DNA of 9,173 nucleotides, from NCBI GenBank assembly GCA_003648845.1, contig QMQA01000029.1, positions 1 to 9,173 on the forward strand. The letters run 5' to 3'. A model generated the notes under the pieces. That model was given only the letters and a program-made list of their open reading frames with translations, made no database searches and had not been told where the DNA came from. A program made the position numbers and the translations under genes. Shown here in pieces: positions 6,514 to 9,173 of this stretch. This DNA is from Candidatus Aerophobota bacterium (GTDB taxonomy: Bacteria > Aerophobota > Aerophobia > Aerophobales > B3-G15). The stretch's first letter is position 1. Each line of letters begins with the position of its first letter.

Positions 6514-8619
6514 TTAACTCTCCTTTCCAATTTTAATTCTGGCATCAATTACTACTCCCCCTTTTTCCCAGATGACAAGAGGGTTAGCCTCTATTTCTTC
6601 TATCCAGGGCAGGTCTATAACCAGTTGGGATAATCTCAACAAAGACTCCTTTACCAGCTCAATATCATAAGCTGGCTCATCTCTAAATCCCTGCAGAAGC
6701 TTTGAGGCTATCTTTGTTTCCCGAATCATCTCTTCTACTTTTGATGGAGAAAGAGGAACAAGGCGGGTGGCAAAGTCACGGAATAGTTCCACATATTTAC
6801 CCCCCATTCCAAACCTTATAAGATGGCCAAAAGTCCTGTCATATATTGCTCCAATTAAAATCTCTTTCCCTTCTTTTATCATAGGTTGGATAGAAATACC
6901 ATCTATCTCATTTTTTCCTTGCAAAGCTTTCCTGGCATTTTCCATTATCTTATGAAAAACCTGTGGTACTTCTTCACTTATTACACCTACTTTAACTGCC
7001 CCTATGTCGGATTTATGAAGAATTGCTGGAGATTCTATTTTCATAACCACAGGCTTTGCAATTTGTTCTGCTACTCTTACGGCTTCTTCCACAGTCTGCA
7101 CAAGGTAATTTTTTACTGTGGGAATACCGTATATATTCATTACCTGGAGAGCTTTTGCTCCTCCTATTTCCAGGTGTCCTTCGTTTTTTTCTTTAATTAG
7201 TATGCTCTCAGCTTTAGATTTTTCAACTGAAAAAGTTTTTATCTTTTTCTCTTCTGTTTTGCACCTCAAAGCGTAATCTATCATACTCCGTAAAACCTTT
7301 ACTGCAGAGTCAGGGTCTTTGTAGTTGGGAATTTTTGCCTCGTGGAGGATAGAGATAGCCGGGTTTATTATCTTACCTCCCATGAAGCAACTTAAGAGAG
7401 GTTTTTCGCTGCTCTTACACAAGTTTTTTACCACCATAGCAGTTTCTTCTGGTTTAGTAGTTGTCTGGGGTGTAACCAGAAGAAGTATAGCATCTACATT
7501 TGGATCAGGCAAGACATTTTCCAGAGCAAACTTAAATCGATCAGGCTCAGCATCACCAAGGATATCAAGGGGATTGGAAATTGAGCTTGCCGGAGGAAGT
7601 TTTTCTTTTAATTTTTTGATTGTCTCCTCACTTAAAGATGCAAGCTCTATAGAATAATCCTCGCAAGCATCTGTAGCCATAATTCCAGCTCCTCCTGCAT
7701 TGGTAACTAAAAGGACTTTTCTACCTCTGGGAAGTCGCTGAGAAGAAAATCCTCTTACCATTTCAAAAGCTTCAGCTATTGTTTTTGCTCTTATTATCCC
7801 TATTTCTTTAAATGCCACATCGTAGGCCTCATCAGCTCCAGAGAGTGCCCCTGTATGAGAAGATGCTGCTTTTCTACCTGCTTTAGATCTGCCGGATTTT
7901 ATCATAATAACAGGCTTTTCCTCAACTACTTTTTTTGCCACCTCTATAAATTCTCTTCCCCTTTGAATCCCTTCCAGGTAACCCATAATTACCCGAGTGT
8001 GAGGGTCGTCTTTAAGAAAGGAAATAAAATCAACCTCATCAAGGTCAGCTTTGTTGCCCAGACTTATAAATTTAGATAGACCCACACCTTCCTGATGACA
8101 TTGATCAAGGACCGCGCATCCCAGTGCACCTGATTGAGAGATGAAGGCTATATTGCCACAAGGAGGATAAGTGGGTGCAAAGGAAGCATTTAAATTGTGG
8201 TGAGTGTTAATTATTCCCAGAATGTTGGGACCCAGGATTCTTACTCCCATCTTTTTTGCTTTTTTTACAAGTTTGTCCTCTAACTTGGCACCTTCTTTTC
8301 CTGTTTCTTTAAATCCAGCTGTAATTATTGCAGCAGCACTTATTTTCTTCTTTCCACAATCCTCAATTATAGAAATCACAAATTTAGAAGGAACAACAAT
8401 AATACAAAGCTCAACTTTCTCTGGTATCGCATCCAGGGTGGGGTAAACCTTTAAACCATTTAAATAAGTGGAAGCAGTTGCTTTTCTGTTAACAGGAAAA
8501 ATACTTCCTTTAAAATTTGCCTGAAGCATATTTTTTAAAATCTGATTTCCCAGTTTTTCCTTCTCCAGACTTACTCCCACAATAGCTACAGACTCAGGAG
8601 TAAAAAAATTATCAAGCAT
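6514..8619 (-). CDS. Acyl-CoA synthetase, ADP-forming (acetate--CoA ligase family, fused alpha-beta)
   Basis: The family catalyses the reversible reaction acetyl-CoA (or another acyl-CoA) + ADP + Pi to acid + ATP + CoA, an ATP-yielding step in fermentation. The 701-aa protein is a single-chain alpha-beta fusion. It has a CoA-binding Rossmann domain (about 1-130, starting FFTPESVAIVGVS), a ligase/flavodoxin-like part with ISQSGALG (160-167), and SSHTGALSG (253-261) carrying the phosphohistidine His255. A second ligase part (NAGGAGIMATDACE, 307-320) is followed, after a linker at about 455-485, by an ATP-grasp domain with HKSDIGAVKVG (535-545), whose His535 matches the second phosphohistidine described in archaeal enzymes. 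The C-terminus has the expected EEIEANPLVI (674-683). There is no GNAT domain, so it is not a Pat-type protein acetyltransferase. The substrate (acetate, another short acid or an aryl acid) cannot be told from sequence. The ATG is preceded by GGGAGGA. It is the first gene of the array. Confidence 0.92.
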   Translation of the reverse strand: MLDNFFTPESVAIVGVSLEKEKLGNQILKNMLQANFKGSIFPVNRKATASTYLNGLKVYPTLDAIPEKVELCIIVVPSKFVISIIEDCGKKKISAAAIITAGFKETGKEGAKLEDKLVKKAKKMGVRILGPNILGIINTHHNLNASFAPTYPPCGNIAFISQSGALGCAVLDQCHQEGVGLSKFISLGNKADLDEVDFISFLKDDPHTRVIMGYLEGIQRGREFIEVAKKVVEEKPVIMIKSGRSKAGRKAASSHTGALSGADEAYDVAFKEIGIIRAKTIAEAFEMVRGFSSQRLPRGRKVLLVTNAGGAGIMATDACEDYSIELASLSEETIKKLKEKLPPASSISNPLDILGDAEPDRFKFALENVLPDPNVDAILLLVTPQTTTKPEETAMVVKNLCKSSEKPLLSCFMGGKIINPAISILHEAKIPNYKDPDSAVKVLRSMIDYALRCKTEEKKIKTFSVEKSKAESILIKEKNEGHLEIGGAKALQVMNIYGIPTVKNYLVQTVEEAVRVAEQIAKPVVMKIESPAILHKSDIGAVKVGVISEEVPQVFHKIMENARKALQGKNEIDGISIQPMIKEGKEILIGAIYDRTFGHLIRFGMGGKYVELFRDFATRLVPLSPSKVEEMIRETKIASKLLQGFRDEPAYDIELVKESLLRLSQLVIDLPWIEEIEANPLVIWEKGGVVIDARIKIGKES
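6520..6525 (-). promoter_or_regulatory. Shine-Dalgarno site for rpmF within the end of the synthetase gene
   Basis: AAGGAG lies 6 nt before the rpmF ATG, inside the last codons of the upstream gene. The stop codon TAA and the ATG are directly adjacent, so terminating ribosomes end exactly at the rpmF start. Confidence 0.8.
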
Positions 8620-8624
8620 CTTTT

Positions 8625-8631
8625 TCCTCCC
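8625..8631 (-). promoter_or_regulatory. Shine-Dalgarno site of the acyl-CoA synthetase gene
   Basis: GGGAGGA lies 5 nt before the ATG at 8619 and fixes the start. It falls only a few bases after the U-run of the leader hairpin, so folding or termination in the leader would directly affect access to it. Confidence 0.8.
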
Positions 8632-8638
8632 TCTTTAG

Positions 8639-8672
8639 AAAAAAACTCCGTGCTCTATCATTATGCACGGAG
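8639..8672 (-). terminator. Intrinsic-terminator-like hairpin in the operon leader
   Basis: Read on the minus strand, CTCCGTGC (8672-8665) and GCACGGAG (8653-8646) form a perfect 8-bp GC-rich stem with an 11-nt loop, followed at once by seven T residues. On the plus strand there is no T-run, so the signal is directional. It lies downstream of a consensus promoter and ends about 20 nt before the synthetase ATG. That position fits either an attenuator in the leader or the end of a short RNA. As a plain terminator for coaD it would be oddly placed, because the promoter for the next operon lies between it and coaD. Confidence 0.75.
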
Positions 8673-8703
8673 AAATTAAAAGTCTTCATTCTGGAAGAAG
8701 TTA

Positions 8704-8731
8704 ATTATAATCAGTTTTTTCCCCCTGTCAA
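8704..8731 (-). promoter_or_regulatory. Near-consensus sigma-A/sigma-70 promoter
   Basis: On the minus strand the -35 box TTGACA (8731-8726) and the -10 box TATAAT (8709-8704) both match the consensus exactly, with a 16-nt spacer. A transcript would start near 8697, leaving a leader of roughly 78 nt before the synthetase gene. An A/T-rich tract at 8752-8764 lies upstream and might help as an UP-like element. This is the only strong promoter I see for the seven-gene minus-strand array. Confidence 0.82.
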
Positions 8732-8799
8732 ACAAATTCCTTCCTTTCTCGAAAAAATCTTTTTGGGCGGTTTGAGTTTGCTAAGTTTTACCTTTTGCT

Positions 8800-8826
8800 C
8801 TGAAATTTTCAGGAACTAAAAGTTCC
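8800..8826. repeat. Two overlapping short palindromes downstream of coaD
   Basis: On the + strand CTGAAA-T-TTTCAG (8800-8812) shares its last base with GGAACT-AAA-AGTTCC (8812-8826). Both are perfect 6-bp inverted repeats. They begin 6 nt after the coaD stop. On the minus strand neither is followed by a U-run, so they are not a classical terminator. They could be a weak RNA structure at the coaD 3' end or a protein-binding site. Confidence 0.4.
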
Positions 8827-8832
8827 GTTTTC

Positions 8833-9173
8833 CTAATAACCAAATTTTTCTAGGAGTTTTTTTTCCACTATCGGAGGAACAAAGTTTACAGTACTGCCTC
8901 CTAATTTGGCAATTTCTTTTATAATGGACGAGGAAAGATGAGAGTATTTTTGGCTGGTCATAAAGTAAATTATCTCCAGATCAGGATTTAATTTTTTATT
9001 CATAAGGTACATCTGGAATTCGTATTCAAAATCAGAAAGTGCTCTTAAGCCTCGGATAATAAATTTTGCCCCTTTTTTCTTTGCATACTGGACTAAAAGC
9101 CCTTTAAAGCTCTCTACTTCAATTTTCTCAGAAAAGGAAAGTACTTTTTTAACCATCTCCACTCTTTCTACAC
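8833..9173 (-). CDS. coaD: Phosphopantetheine adenylyltransferase CoaD (5'-truncated by window edge)
   Basis: CoaD transfers AMP from ATP to 4'-phosphopantetheine, the penultimate step of CoA synthesis. The frame stays open to the window edge. The last 112 residues are visible out of about 160 expected, so the N-terminal nucleotide-binding TxGH motif lies outside. Visible signatures are FKGLLVQYAKKKGAKFIIRGLRA, with the RGLR substrate loop, then SDFEYEFQMYLMN and the C-terminal SSSIIKEIAKLGG followed by NFVPP. A GTG at 9162 is an internal Val codon, since the conserved VERVEM reading continues upstream of it. The gene lies on the same strand as the following array but is separated from it by 197 nt before the hairpin's U-run and 213 nt before the next ATG, with an intervening promoter. 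Confidence 0.93.
   Translation of the reverse strand, partial: VERVEMVKKVLSFSEKIEVESFKGLLVQYAKKKGAKFIIRGLRALSDFEYEFQMYLMNKKLNPDLEIIYFMTSQKYSHLSSSIIKEIAKLGGSTVNFVPPIVEKKLLEKFGY

Noticed and set aside
6354..6548. 64-codon minus-strand frame overlapping rpmF in another phase
   Set aside because: rpmF in the other phase has the four zinc-ribbon cysteines and the correct start. This frame is an out-of-phase reading of the same DNA.
8646..8672. Leader hairpin as the ordinary terminator of coaD
   Set aside because: It lies about 160-190 nt after the coaD stop and downstream of a consensus promoter for the next operon. It may stop coaD read-through, but that does not explain its place inside the leader.
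8796..8824. FapR-type operator in front of the fatty-acid operon
   Set aside because: Only a loose resemblance to a half-site. It is too far upstream of the promoter to act as a typical repressor site, and no fapR gene is in the window.

Overview
The window is an AT-rich bacterial chromosome segment packed with housekeeping and metabolic genes. Bacterial L32, KAS III, PlsX and RimI exclude an archaeon. The ADP-forming acyl-CoA synthetase, the ECF-type biotin transporter BioY and the strong purine-rich Shine-Dalgarno sites suggest an anaerobic, fermentative, low-GC bacterium, such as a deep Firmicutes-like, Atribacterota-like or Thermotogota-like lineage. I cannot name the organism from the sequence. 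No mobile element, CRISPR array, tRNA or rRNA is visible.

Layout. At the left edge is the 3' part of rimI on the + strand (1-400). Everything else is on the minus strand and is best read from right to left. The 3' part of coaD (8833-9173) is followed by a 213-nt intergenic region. That region holds a near-perfect sigma-A promoter (-35 TTGACA, 16-nt spacer, -10 TATAAT) and, about 25 nt after the predicted transcription start, an intrinsic-terminator-like hairpin that ends about 20 nt before the next start codon. Then comes a tightly packed seven-gene array: acyl-CoA synthetase (ADP-forming), rpmF, plsX, fabH, a secreted DUF4139 protein, an EF-G-like GTPase and bioY. Successive genes abut, overlap by 4, 20, 7 and 4 nt, or are separated by at most 15 nt, so they form one probable operon. 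Its last gene overlaps the convergent rimI by 26 nt.

How the genes fit together. CoaD makes the CoA precursor. The ADP-forming synthetase interconverts acyl-CoA and acid plus ATP. PlsX makes acyl-phosphate for phospholipid synthesis. FabH starts fatty-acid synthesis from acetyl-CoA. BioY brings in biotin, the cofactor of acetyl-CoA carboxylase, which supplies FabH's malonyl units. Mixed with these are translation genes (L32, an EF-G paralogue, RimI) and one envelope protein of unknown role.

The points most worth a second look are: the promoter-terminator leader in front of the operon (attenuator or small RNA); the ADP-forming synthetase in the place usually held by pta-ackA in clostridial rpmF-plsX loci; the eroded N-terminal signature of PlsX; and the nonstandard GTPase motifs of the EF-G-like protein. 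I see no clearly new multi-gene system here.
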